From assembly GCF_031191185.1 (NCBI RefSeq), contig NZ_CP133465.1, forward strand, positions 64,501 through 128,500: a stretch of 64,000 nucleotides of DNA. Direction: 5' to 3'. Source of the stretch: Prevotella nigrescens. GTDB taxonomy: Bacteria; Bacteroidota; Bacteroidia; Bacteroidales; Bacteroidaceae. Under the pieces are notes generated by a model, which was given only the letters and a program-made list of their open reading frames with translations, had not been told where the DNA came from and ran no database searches. The position numbers and the translations under genes are program-made. Below, in pieces: positions 27,978-37,095 of this stretch (its first letter is position 1; every line of letters begins with the position of its first letter).

Positions 27978-29345
27978 TTAATCTGCATTGATTATAATAT
28001 TGGGGAAGTTTTTTGCTAATCCTCTTACATACGCTTCCTCTTCGCCAGTATCCACATGTATTCTATTTAGTTTTGGGTTATTGTATAGAATATCGTATTC
28101 GTGGTTGTCCATAAAACTGTCATTTTTTAGGTCGATGACTTCCAAGTTAGGCATTTGAAGTATTTCTATTTGCCCGATAAACTTATTTTTGCTGAAGTCA
28201 ATCTTTTTGAGAAGATTATTGCTGATATAGCAACGGAAGAGCATAGGCATCTTACTGAAGTCGGCTTGGCTGATTTCATTATCGTAAGCGGTAAGGAACA
28301 TCAGTTTAGGCAAATTGAAATCAATTTTGCTTATTTTATTTTCGTATGCAACAAGATGCTGCAATTTTGGCAAGTTATTGAGTTCAAGCCTGCTGATTTT
28401 ATTTTGCTCTATATATAATTTCTCAATTTGTGGCAGGTTGTTGGCAATGAATTCCTGTAGAATACCTTGACGGAGGTCAATGCCTGTAAGCTTTGGCATA
28501 TCTGTTAAGCGTATACTGGTGAGTTTTGTAGAACGCGCAACAATTGTTACAAGCTCTTTTAAAGGAGTAAAATCCAACTGCTTTATGTTTGTATTGTGAA
28601 TGTCTAATATCTGCAACTTGGAATTGTTGGCGAGGTTCAGTTTTTCTATTTCACATTTGAAAATGCGTAAATCTTTCAATTCTTTGAGGTGTGAAACATC
28701 AATCGACTTGATGGGGTTGCAGCCTATATGCAGTTGTGAAAGCTTATTTAAGTTGCTGATGGGAGTAGCATCGGTAACTCTATTGTAGTTTAAGGTAAGT
28801 GTGTCGAGGTTTTCAAAGTATTGTAAACCCTCCAAGCTCTTGATGGTATTCTCATCAGTGGTGGTCTCTCCTGCTGCATAACTGAAGTTCAGCTTGTGTA
28901 TAGTCTTTGCTTCTTTGATTGAGATGTTGCCATCCTTGTCAGCATCTAAGTCTGGAATATCTAACAACCGTTTCTTTAAATAAGCATCAGCAAACTTGAT
29001 AGTTTGGTTTTGAGGGTCTTCTTTAATTATTACTTCGCATTGTGCTTTAGAAGAAATATCGCCTTTCTTGGCAATAATCGTAATTTTGGCAGTTCCTTTT
29101 TCTAAAGCTTCTACCTTGCCATTATCAACTTTGGCAACTTTTTCGTCTGAGGATTTCCATATTACGTCTGCACCTTCAGGGACATCATTGACTGTTATAA
29201 ATGCTGTTTCTCCTACTTTAAGCATTAAAGTAGGAGGAGTAACAGTAATCTTAAATGAATTATCTATTTCTTCCTTGTCCGAACAAGCCGAGAAGAAGAA
29301 AATGCTGAAGAGCATTAAGATGAATGAAATTCTTTCTTTTTTCAT
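27978..29345 (-). CDS. surface lipoprotein: Ig-like domain, EF-hand-like loop, leucine-rich repeats
   Basis: 455 residues. Lipobox FFFSAC (Cys21) followed by SDKEEID, an acidic export-like stretch. Residues about 30-108 are a bacterial Ig-like (BIG2) domain (LMLKVGETAFITVN, VIWKSSDEKVAKVDNGKVEAL). Near residue 133 is DADKDGNISIKEA, a complete EF-hand calcium loop. From about 165 to 440 run leucine-rich repeats of roughly 21-23 residues (LDTLTLNYNRVTDATPISNL; LEKLYIEQNKISRLELNNL-type). Such proteins often bind host or bacterial surfaces. It starts 44 bp after ftsZ on the same strand with no clear terminator between, so it may ride on the division operon. Ligand unknown. Confidence 0.85.
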   Translation of the reverse strand: MKKERISFILMLFSIFFFSACSDKEEIDNSFKITVTPPTLMLKVGETAFITVNDVPEGADVIWKSSDEKVAKVDNGKVEALEKGTAKITIIAKKGDISSKAQCEVIIKEDPQNQTIKFADAYLKKRLLDIPDLDADKDGNISIKEAKTIHKLNFSYAAGETTTDENTIKSLEGLQYFENLDTLTLNYNRVTDATPISNLNKLSQLHIGCNPIKSIDVSHLKELKDLRIFKCEIEKLNLANNSKLQILDIHNTNIKQLDFTPLKELVTIVARSTKLTSIRLTDMPKLTGIDLRQGILQEFIANNLPQIEKLYIEQNKISRLELNNLPKLQHLVAYENKISKIDFNLPKLMFLTAYDNEISQADFSKMPMLFRCYISNNLLKKIDFSKNKFIGQIEILQMPNLEVIDLKNDSFMDNHEYDILYNNPKLNRIHVDTGEEEAYVRGLAKNFPNIIINAD

Positions 29346-29389
29346 AATCTTTCGTAGTTGGTTTATTGTTGAAAAGATTGAACTTGTTT

Positions 29390-30700
29390 TTATACAAAGC
29401 TGATGACACCCTGGACTTCTTCTTCCTGGACATCGTCTTTCTTCTCTGGCGTAGCCTTCAAATCCTTTATCATTTGCTTTGTGCGCTTGTATGTTGGTGT
29501 GTTTTCGATGGCGAGAATTATGTCCTCATTGTCCAAGTCTTCTTGCGAGAAGATGTAGATGTGTGGGCGACGTTTCGACTTTGTAGACTTGCTTCCACCA
29601 TAGAAGCGTCCTCTGCGGTCGTCTAATGTCATTTGGTGTTCTTCTTGTTCGGCAATGCGTGCTGCCTCTTCCAGCGAATGTTTTTTGATAAGACTATCCA
29701 TTCCCTCTACATCTTTGATGCCGAAACCTGTTGCAAGGATAGTTACTTTCACTTTCTTGTCAAGGTCTGGGTCAAGTGCCAATCCCCATTTCAGTTCGAA
29801 TCCGTTGCCAAAGTGACTCATAAATTCGTTAACATCGCTCATCTCTTCCATCGTCAAGCCAGGATTGTCATTGTTGTCGCTACTGAAATTGATAGAAAGA
29901 AGTATCTTCTTGGAGTTGTAGATGTCATTGTCGTTGAGCAACGGAGAGTTCAAAGCATCTTCGATAGCTTGCTTTACACGGCCTTCGCCTTCACCATAAC
30001 CAGTACTCATGATGGCAACGCCACCATCTTTCAGCACTGTTTTTACATCGTTGAAGTCGAGATTGATGAGTCCGTGCACGGTGATAATTTCTGCAATACT
30101 CTTGGCAGCAACACTTAGTGTATCGTCCGCCTTTCCGAAAGCATTGAGCACGCTCATCTCGGGATATATTTCGCGCAGACGCTCGTTGTTTATCACCAGC
30201 AGGGCGTCTACGTGCTTCGACATTTCTTCTACGCCATCGAGTGCCTGGTCTATCTTTTTGTTTCCTTCAAAACGGAATGGAATTGTTACGATGCCAACGG
30301 TAAGAATGCCCATGTCTTTGCTTACTTTCGCAATAACCGGAGCTGCACCGGTGCCAGTGCCGCCACCCATTCCAGCGGTTATAAATGCCATTCTGGTACC
30401 ATCGTTTAGCATATCTTTTATATCGTCGATAGTTTCTTCAGCTGCCTCTCTTGCCTTTTCGGGTTTGTTGCCGGCTCCTAATCCTTCTTTGCCAAGTTGT
30501 AGATGTATGGGGACAGGAGAGTCGTTGAGTGCTTGTGCGTCAGTATTGCACAAAACGAATGTTACGTCGTGTATGCCTTCACGATACATGTGGTTCACGG
30601 CATTGCCACCACCACCACCAACACCGATAACCTTGATGATGCTGTTTTGTTCAGCTTCACCAAAGTCGAGTATTTCTTTCTTCATATTGTTATCTGCCAT
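29390..30700 (-). CDS. ftsZ: cell division protein FtsZ
   Basis: 436 residues; the tubulin-like GTPase that forms the Z ring. The GTP-binding loop GGGTGTG is at residues 112-118, the N-terminal VIGVGGGGGNAVNHM is intact, and the NxDxxD-type catalytic loop LINLDFNDVKTVL is present. The C-terminal tail is charged (TPEKKDDVQEEEVQGVISFV), the partner-binding end. Last core gene of the dcw cluster, 54 bp after ftsA. Confidence 0.98.
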   Translation of the reverse strand: MADNNMKKEILDFGEAEQNSIIKVIGVGGGGGNAVNHMYREGIHDVTFVLCNTDAQALNDSPVPIHLQLGKEGLGAGNKPEKAREAAEETIDDIKDMLNDGTRMAFITAGMGGGTGTGAAPVIAKVSKDMGILTVGIVTIPFRFEGNKKIDQALDGVEEMSKHVDALLVINNERLREIYPEMSVLNAFGKADDTLSVAAKSIAEIITVHGLINLDFNDVKTVLKDGGVAIMSTGYGEGEGRVKQAIEDALNSPLLNDNDIYNSKKILLSINFSSDNNDNPGLTMEEMSDVNEFMSHFGNGFELKWGLALDPDLDKKVKVTILATGFGIKDVEGMDSLIKKHSLEEAARIAEQEEHQMTLDDRRGRFYGGSKSTKSKRRPHIYIFSQEDLDNEDIILAIENTPTYKRTKQMIKDLKATPEKKDDVQEEEVQGVISFV

Positions 30701-30754
30701 AACCTATTTCTTTGTCTTATTCTAAATTTCTATTCCTTAGAACACTTTCTTTTA

Positions 30755-32203
30755 CTATTCTTCTGGTTCTAAGATTGTACCACCAAATTCTTTAACTTTA
30801 CGAGTAAGTTTACCCCAAAAGCTATTCTTACGCTTCTCTTCTTCTTCACGTTTACGCTTTTCTTCTTCCTCTTCTCTGCGTTTGTGCTCCTCTTCCTCTA
30901 TGCGCCGACGTTCTGCTTCAGCCTTTTCCTTTTCTGCAGCAGTTAAAACAACCCCTTGTCCAATCTCGGGTGCCTTTCTTGGTTCTCTATGTAGGTCGCT
31001 TGTAGTTGAAGTCGTAGGCTTAGCAGCATCTTCAAAAAGCTTTTGATCAGGATTGATTGGAATACCTGCACAATTAATGTCCCCCTTTGCCAGCAAGCCG
31101 AGAATGGTGTTCATTGTACCATTCTTGGCATTGATGTCAGCATTGTTGGCGTTAATAGTCTGAGTAACAAATTTTGCTGTCCTGATTTTGTCTACGTGTG
31201 AATGGTTGCGGAAGGCACGTTCGATGTTCTTCATATTAGAACCGCCACCTGTAAGAATAAAGCCACCTAACAATTTGTCTGCATATTCAGCTGGAATTTG
31301 GTAAATGACATTCTCAATAATTTCTTCGATACGAGCCTCGATGATGTCAACAAGGGTTCTGCTTTCTACAGAGAAATCATCGGAAACGGTATACGATTGT
31401 TTGTTATCTATATCATTATCGTCGGTGTATGCACTGCCGTGTGTAAGCTTTAACTTCTCAGCATCTTTCTCTTCTATTTGTAAACTTGCAATATCTTTCG
31501 TGATATTTGCCCCACCAAGTGGTAACACGGCAAGGTGTCTCAGTATGCTTTTATAATAGACAGAGACGGTAGTCGTGCCAGCCCCAAGGTCGACAAGCAC
31601 ACACCCCCCGCGTTTTTCGTTATCGGTGAGAATACTATCAGCTAAAGCTAAAGGTGCCAAATACATTTCTGCAATAGCAATACCAGCCTTTTCAAAACAA
31701 CTATTGAGATTGTCGTAGAAAGATTTACGCCATAAAATATTTAGGAAGTTTCCTTCTAAATGACTTGCCTTAATTCCTACAGGATCAATAGATTCCTGGT
31801 TATCTACTTTATATTCTTGAGTGGCTGCATCGAGAATTTCTTGGTCCGGATAACTCATATCACGGTTTGCATCCATCAATTCGTTAATCATGTTGCTCGA
31901 AATGATAGTTCCTGCAGGCAAGTCTTTTACAATTACATTCTTTACACTGCGAATAGACTGACCTCCCACGCCCACATAAACATGTGTTATCTCGTATTTA
32001 AGTTGTTTCTTTAATTTATTTATGATATTGGTCAAGCATTGTCCTGTTTTGTCGATATTGTAGACTACACCCTTTCGGATACATTGCGATGCGTCTTCTT
32101 TAACGACAGCATTCACAGAAATGCTGCCATCAAGATTTTTCTTTCCAGCTATACCTATGATTTTCGATGAGCCCAGTTCAATGGCTACAATAAATTCTGC
32201 CAT
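30755..32203 (-). CDS. ftsA: cell division protein FtsA
   Basis: 482 residues; actin-like protein that tethers FtsZ to the membrane. Motifs include the N-terminal FIVAIELGSSKIIGIAG, the phosphate-2 loop CVLVDLGAGTTTVSVYY and the adenosine loop GFILTGGGSNMKNI. After the actin fold comes a long charged coiled coil (about 425-465, repeats of E, R and K) and then a short amphipathic end (SFWGKLTRKVKEFGGTILEP) that likely contacts the membrane. The coil is longer than in the E. coli protein, as in other Bacteroidales. Confidence 0.97.
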   Translation of the reverse strand: MAEFIVAIELGSSKIIGIAGKKNLDGSISVNAVVKEDASQCIRKGVVYNIDKTGQCLTNIINKLKKQLKYEITHVYVGVGGQSIRSVKNVIVKDLPAGTIISSNMINELMDANRDMSYPDQEILDAATQEYKVDNQESIDPVGIKASHLEGNFLNILWRKSFYDNLNSCFEKAGIAIAEMYLAPLALADSILTDNEKRGGCVLVDLGAGTTTVSVYYKSILRHLAVLPLGGANITKDIASLQIEEKDAEKLKLTHGSAYTDDNDIDNKQSYTVSDDFSVESRTLVDIIEARIEEIIENVIYQIPAEYADKLLGGFILTGGGSNMKNIERAFRNHSHVDKIRTAKFVTQTINANNADINAKNGTMNTILGLLAKGDINCAGIPINPDQKLFEDAAKPTTSTTSDLHREPRKAPEIGQGVVLTAAEKEKAEAERRRIEEEEHKRREEEEEKRKREEEEKRKNSFWGKLTRKVKEFGGTILEPEE

Positions 32204-32228
32204 ACACTAATTTCTTTATGATTTGTTT

Positions 32229-33086
32229 TTATTCTGTTACTTCCGTTTGTATTTTTTCCTCTTGCTTGGATTGTTGCTGTCCGCCATTCTGTTGTTGTAC
32301 AGCTTTTCTTTTGCAGATAATCTGGTTGTCGAACTCCACATTGATATAAGAGTATTTATTCCAGCCCGCTTGCGAAAGTCCGTAGCGATAGAACTTTTCG
32401 GTTCGTTCGAGTTTCTTCGTAACAAACTCGTCGATACCTTTATCATTTGCGGCTTTATTCCTTCTTATTGGCAGATATCCAATAAATATAATATGGTCGC
32501 CTATGCGCGGTACAAATTCTATGCCTTTATCTGGACGAACATTTATCTGTTCGATTTGGTTGAGCCAAAACTCAGATTTGTTTATAGCCTTTGCCATAGG
32601 AGTAATGGCGAAATGTGCAAACGGTCTGCTAATGTTCCCCGTAGCCACGATTAAATCGCTTGTGTATTTAGAGTTAGGAAGAATACCTCCATTATCGTCC
32701 AAATAGTAGTCTTCGCCTTTGTTGTTTTTGATACGAATGATAGGCATACGTTGCGAAATTCTAATGTTCACATGTCCATTCTCTGTTATGTAGCACTGTG
32801 CCGTATCTACAAATGGCCCCACTTTTAATGCCTCTTCTATCTTTCGAGGTACTATAGCATTAAGTTGTTTGTTAAGCGGATACAACCTATCTTTCTCAAG
32901 AATGGATTTGATTTCTTTAGCACTAAGAAAACCAGAGTTATTGGAGTCAGAGATATTTATATTTACTTTAGTACATACACGACGACTCTTGTCCGGTGTG
33001 TTCCACGAAGTTACAGCCATAACAAGGTAGAATGCCAAGACGACATCTAATACATAGAAAATAATCTTCTTCCAACTTGTATCCAT
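32229..33086 (-). CDS. ftsQ: cell division protein FtsQ
   Basis: 285 residues, one N-terminal membrane helix (about 8-26, IIFYVLDVVLAFYLVMAVTS) and a periplasmic POTRA-like part (VNINISDSNNSGFLSAKEI) followed by the beta domain (YITENGHVNIRISQRMPIIRI in two parts, YYLDDNGGILP). The last 25 residues are Gln-rich. FtsQ links FtsL/FtsB to the divisome. Its position between murC and ftsA supports the call. Confidence 0.92.
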   Translation of the reverse strand: MDTSWKKIIFYVLDVVLAFYLVMAVTSWNTPDKSRRVCTKVNINISDSNNSGFLSAKEIKSILEKDRLYPLNKQLNAIVPRKIEEALKVGPFVDTAQCYITENGHVNIRISQRMPIIRIKNNKGEDYYLDDNGGILPNSKYTSDLIVATGNISRPFAHFAITPMAKAINKSEFWLNQIEQINVRPDKGIEFVPRIGDHIIFIGYLPIRRNKAANDKGIDEFVTKKLERTEKFYRYGLSQAGWNKYSYINVEFDNQIICKRKAVQQQNGGQQQSKQEEKIQTEVTE

Positions 33087-33095
33087 TCTCCAAAC

Positions 33096-34475
33096 CTATT
33101 CTTTTTCTTTTATTATCTCTGCAAGTTGTTCTGTATAATTGTCGAGATTTCCAGCTCCGAGTATAACAAGGACATCGAAGTCTCTGCCTTTTGCAAATTT
33201 TAGTACGTCGTCTTTTTTAATCATTTGTTTCTCTACATTACTTTTCAGATTATCGTAGATAAGTGCTGATGTAACGCCCGATATAGTTTTTTCTCTGGCA
33301 GGATAGATTTCTGTGAGAATAACCTCGTCGAAATGACTGAGTGCTTCGGCAAAGTCCATGTAAAAGTCCTCCGTACGTGAGTAGAGATGCGGTTGAAAGA
33401 TTACTGTAATCTTTCTATTTGGATAAATCTCCTTCAGACTCTTGGCACTTTGTATAATCTCTTTTGGGTGATGTGCGTAGTCGGAAAGCAATACATGGCG
33501 ATTGCTCTTTATTTTGAAATCGAAACGACGGTCTACTCCGGCATAAGTTCTCATGCCATATCGAAGTTCATCGGCTGTACAACCGCAAAGTTGTGCCAAT
33601 GCCATAGCCGCTATTCCGTTTTCAATATTGATAGGAACAGGCTGACCTAACTCTATGTTTGTTACGTTTTCGATGGGCGAAACCATATCGAACACAATGG
33701 TACCATTTTGTATACGAACATTTTCGGCATGAAAGTCGCCAGCATCTCTACTATATTCGTACACTTTTACACCAGTCTGTACGTTTTGTTTCATCTCCAA
33801 ATCTTTATGAATAACAAGTGTCCCACCTGGCTGTATTAGTTCGGTGTAATGGCGGAAACTTTCTAAGTAGGCATCTTTTGTTCCGTAAATATCTAAATGG
33901 TCGGGGTCTGTAGATGTAATAACACTCATATAGGGGCGTAACCAATGGAAAGAACGATCGAACTCGTCGGCTTCAATAACTACATAATCGCTCTTTTGGG
34001 AGAAAATGTAGTTCGTGCCATAGTTCTTTGATATGCCACCAAGGAAAGCATTGCAATCCAAATGACTCTCGTGCATGATATGAGCACACATTGTAGATGT
34101 CGTAGTTTTTCCGTGCGTACCAGCAAAGCAAAGTCCTTTATGAGTTTGTGTAAGTCTGCCCAAAACTTGTGAACGTTTTTCTATTTCAAAGCCATTTTCA
34201 CGGAAATATGTTAGTTCTGTGTGCGTATTTGGTACGGCAGGTGTGTAGACTACCAATGTAGTAGATGGATCTTTACACGTTTCTGGAATCAAGTTTATGT
34301 TATCTTCGTAGTGCAATTGTATTCCTTCTTGCTCTAAGTGGTGAGTTAAGTCAGATGGTGTTTTATCGTAACCAGCAACCACAAGACCTTTATGATGGAA
34401 ATATCGTGCTAAGGCACTCATGCCAATGCCTCCGGCGCCTACGAAATAAACTGCTTGAATATCCCTTAATTTCAT
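33096..34475 (-). CDS. murC: UDP-N-acetylmuramate--L-alanine ligase
   Basis: Adds L-Ala to UDP-MurNAc in the cytoplasm with ATP. The start at 34475 (MKLRDIQAVYFVGAGGIGMS) matches the family N-terminus; an upstream ATG at 34505 would add ten residues and cannot be excluded. The Rossmann loop GAGGIGMSALA, ATP loop GTHGKTTTS (about 119-127) and C-terminal VIFQPHLYSRTEDF are present. 459 residues is normal. It lies between murG and ftsQ. Confidence 0.96.
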   Translation of the reverse strand: MKLRDIQAVYFVGAGGIGMSALARYFHHKGLVVAGYDKTPSDLTHHLEQEGIQLHYEDNINLIPETCKDPSTTLVVYTPAVPNTHTELTYFRENGFEIEKRSQVLGRLTQTHKGLCFAGTHGKTTTSTMCAHIMHESHLDCNAFLGGISKNYGTNYIFSQKSDYVVIEADEFDRSFHWLRPYMSVITSTDPDHLDIYGTKDAYLESFRHYTELIQPGGTLVIHKDLEMKQNVQTGVKVYEYSRDAGDFHAENVRIQNGTIVFDMVSPIENVTNIELGQPVPINIENGIAAMALAQLCGCTADELRYGMRTYAGVDRRFDFKIKSNRHVLLSDYAHHPKEIIQSAKSLKEIYPNRKITVIFQPHLYSRTEDFYMDFAEALSHFDEVILTEIYPAREKTISGVTSALIYDNLKSNVEKQMIKKDDVLKFAKGRDFDVLVILGAGNLDNYTEQLAEIIKEKE

Positions 34476-34522
34476 TTCTTTATATGATGTTAGAATGTCA
34501 GCCATTCCAAGTTGGCACTCTT

Positions 34523-35629
34523 TTATTGTTTTATTAGTTTTATCACCTCGTCAGCTATAACATCAGCCGAATTGTGTAGTCCCATTTTCTTTACATTTTG
34601 GCTTAAACTTTCAAGTTTCTGCTCATCGTTTACTGTTTTTATAGCCAATTGTAAAAGAGTGTTAGGTGCTTCAATATCTTTTACGAATAAAGCTGCACCT
34701 TTGTTTACCAACGCCATTGCATTTTTGGTTTGATGGTCTTCTGCTACATTTGGACTTGGGACAAGTATAACAGGTTTACCTATGAGCTGGAATTCACTAA
34801 TAGAGCTTGCGCCCGCACGACTAATAACTAAGTCGGCTGCTTTGTAGGCTGCACCCATATCGCCGATGAAGTCCATTATTTTCAAGTTAGGAAGTTCTTT
34901 TCCTTTTATCTGGTCGAGGATAGTCTGATGATAATACTTACCCGTCTGCCAAATAAACTGTGCATCAGAAACATCGATAAGGTCTAAATGTTCTAATACT
35001 GCACGATTGATGGTGCGTGCACCGAGACTGCCACCTACCAGTAGAATAGTTTTCTTTGTAGGGTTAAGTCCGAATTGTTTCCTGGCCTCTTCTTGTGAGA
35101 GCGGTGTTTCGAGAACATTTTGACGTACGGGGTTTCCTGTCATAATAATCTTGTCAGCAGGAAAGAAGCGTTCCATACCTTCGTAAGCTACACAAATTTT
35201 CTTAGCTCTTTTGGCAAGTATCTTGTTGGTTACACCAGCGTAAGAGTTTTGTTCTTGAATTAGACAAGGAATGCCCATCTTCGAACATTCATACAATGTT
35301 GCACCGCTGGCATAACCACCTACACCTACGGCTACTTGTGGGTTAAAGTCTTTTATAATCTTACGTGCCAAGCGCAGACTCTTCCAAAGCTTGCAGAGCA
35401 CGCTGATATTTTTCAGCTTGTTTGCACGGTTGAAACCTTTAATGGGCAAGCCTTTTATTTTGTAGCCTGCAGCAGGAACACGTTGCATTTCCATTCGCCC
35501 TTCTGCTCCAACAAATAATATTTTTGTCTTAGGATATTTAGTGCTGATGGCATTGGCAATAGACACAGCTGGAAAGATGTGTCCACCTGTTCCTCCACCA
35601 CTAATAATGACTCTAAACTCTTCGTTCAT
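34523..35629 (-). CDS. murG: UDP-N-acetylglucosamine--N-acetylmuramyl-(pentapeptide) pyrophosphoryl-undecaprenol GlcNAc transferase
   Basis: 368 residues; makes lipid II from lipid I at the inner face of the membrane. Motifs: ISGGGTGGHIFPAVSIA near the N-terminus, GVGGYASG, and the donor-site ISRAGASSISEF. It is the first gene after the break in the dcw cluster; a -7-like TAACTTTG at 35652-35659 on this strand lies just before it, between the gene and the insertion sequence, and may keep the distal part of the cluster transcribed. Confidence 0.96.
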   Translation of the reverse strand: MNEEFRVIISGGGTGGHIFPAVSIANAISTKYPKTKILFVGAEGRMEMQRVPAAGYKIKGLPIKGFNRANKLKNISVLCKLWKSLRLARKIIKDFNPQVAVGVGGYASGATLYECSKMGIPCLIQEQNSYAGVTNKILAKRAKKICVAYEGMERFFPADKIIMTGNPVRQNVLETPLSQEEARKQFGLNPTKKTILLVGGSLGARTINRAVLEHLDLIDVSDAQFIWQTGKYYHQTILDQIKGKELPNLKIMDFIGDMGAAYKAADLVISRAGASSISEFQLIGKPVILVPSPNVAEDHQTKNAMALVNKGAALFVKDIEAPNTLLQLAIKTVNDEQKLESLSQNVKKMGLHNSADVIADEVIKLIKQ

Positions 35630-35712
35630 AACAGCTCTATTTATTAGCTTACAAAGTTAATCATTTTTTCTATTTTGTCGTAATATAAACCACTTAAAAA
35701 TGTGAAATATGA

Positions 35713-35720
35713 TAAATGTA
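35713..35720. repeat. target-site duplication, left copy
   Basis: taaatgta directly before the insertion sequence; the same 8 bases recur at 36789-36796 after its other end. Confidence 0.9.
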
Positions 35721-36788
35721 GGCGTAATGGACATTTGGTAGGCTGAAACCTCTCAAATGTCCTTTATTTATTACCTTTGCAGCATTTGAAAGCTTATGAA
35801 TAAAAAAACTGTATATTCTGTAACAGTTCAAATGTTAAAAAGAATGGTCATCGGCGTAATGTCCAGATGTACTTTTGCAGGGATTGTGGCAGGCAATTTC
35901 AAAGTGGTCATCGTATAGACAATGTGTGTTTATGGAATGACTATCTGACCGAGAAACGAACTATTTCTGAGCTTTCCACTCTTCACAAATGTTCAGAAAG
36001 AACCATACGCCGTAGGCTAAGTTCAGTGGCAGACAGCTTCACTCCCATCTATCCTGAATCTGCAACAATAATACTGGACACGACCTACTTCTCCAAGACC
36101 TTTGGTGTGATGCTCTTTCAAGATGCCGCATCAGGCAGGATACTTCATCGCAGGTTTGTCAGGAACGAGACCAACCAGGAATACCTTGAGGGACTCAGAT
36201 GCATTGAGGAGGGTGGAACTCGGATAAAGGCAGTGGTGTGTGATGGACATATCGGGCTTTTACAAGCTGTAACATCCTGCCCTGTACAGATGTGTCAATT
36301 CCACCAGTTGCAGATAGTCAGAAGGCTTCTTACCAACAATCCGCATTTGCCCGCAGGCATCGAGCTGCTGGCATTAATGAGAGGCATGTTCTCTATCGGG
36401 AAAGAAGAATTCACATCAGGCTTTGATAAATGGTGTGATGAATGGAAAGAGTTCCTCGATGAACGAACTCTACTAATCTCAGGCAAGACAACCTATACAC
36501 ATAGAAGACTGAGAAGTGCAAGGCGTTCGGTGAAGACACACCTTAAATGGCTATATACCTATGAAGAATATCCTGAATTAGAGATACCCAATACAACAAA
36601 TCTATTGGAAGGATTCAACTCACAACTTAAAAGGGCATTGCGTAATCATAATGGAATGAAGGAGGTTAATAAAAAGAAGTTCATAGATGGGTTCCTGAAT
36701 ATAAAAAAGTAGGCTGGAATTACCAGCCTACCAAATGTCCATTACTAAAACACGAGAGGTTTTCAGCCTACCAAATGTCCATTACGCC
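35721..36788 (+). mobile_element. insertion sequence, IS256-like variant with zinc-binding transposase (1,068 bp)
   Basis: Bounded by inverted ends starting ggcgtaatggacatttggta and matching over about 34 bp, with one base of length difference in an A run (35721-35754 against 36755-36788). Flanked by 8-bp duplications of taaatgta. A further copy of the end sequence (agcctaccaaatgtccat..) lies just inside the right end at 36725-36745, and the left end can fold back through ggacatttg (35729-35737) and caaatgtcc (35754-35762). It carries one transposase frame and its own -7 box (TACCTTTG at 35772-35779). Inserted between ftsW and murG. Confidence 0.93.
35796..36712 (+). pseudogene. IS transposase, DDE type, reading frame shifted at an A run
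   Basis: The main frame runs from 35867 to 36712 (281 residues) with DDE residues Asp71 (TIILDTTYF), Asp126 (VVCDGHIG) and Glu248 (LLEGFNSQLK) and a CQFHQ motif. The zinc-ribbon start of this family lies upstream in the same frame (CIFCNSSNVKKNGH, from 35810), but that frame meets a stop at 35801. The natural ATG at 35796 is in another frame; one extra A in the 7-A run at 35802-35808 would join them as MNKKNCIFC. So either a 1-base loss has damaged the gene or slippage on the A run restores it. Confidence 0.75.
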
Positions 36789-37095
36789 TAAATGTAGTAT
36801 CGTATTATGAGAAGTGTTATTTTCCAGCTTGTTATAATTGTTGTATTGGGAGTTGTTTCTGTCAAATTTTGCATTAGACTACTATTCTGTTGTCTGCCTG
36901 AAAACAATTTTTACTTTACTCATTGGGTAACGAAAACGTTCTTTTGAAGTTGTATAATTCACAATACAACTTCAAAAGAGAATAAAAATCTACTTATTCA
37001 AAGATAAGAAGCTTACAATAGTAAATTCTTATATTTGTATAGAATAACTTTTTCCTGTAGATTGTCTTTGAACTAATTAAGTCTTTAATGAAGAC
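36789..37095. other. intergenic: target duplication, AT-rich DNA and a 15-bp-arm hairpin
   Basis: Starts with the right copy of taaatgta (36789-36796). A perfect inverted repeat has arms cttttgaagttgtat (36941-36955) and atacaacttcaaaag (36964-36978) around 8 bases. It lies about 120 bp after the stop of the leftward BspA-like gene and has no strong T run, so it may be a weak terminator. No gene seen. Confidence 0.6.

Noticed and set aside
29633..30725. Long plus-strand frames opposite ftsZ
   Set aside because: Shadows of a conserved gene, with low-information Ser/Phe/Val-rich products.
35796..35816. Canonical -1 ribosomal slippage site in the IS
   Set aside because: An A-AAA-AAC heptamer is present but not in the phase of the ATG frame, so tandem slippage would not join the frames; only single-site or transcriptional slippage could.
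36941..36978. Second insertion-sequence end
   Set aside because: The 15-bp inverted repeat does not match the IS ends and has no flanking duplication.
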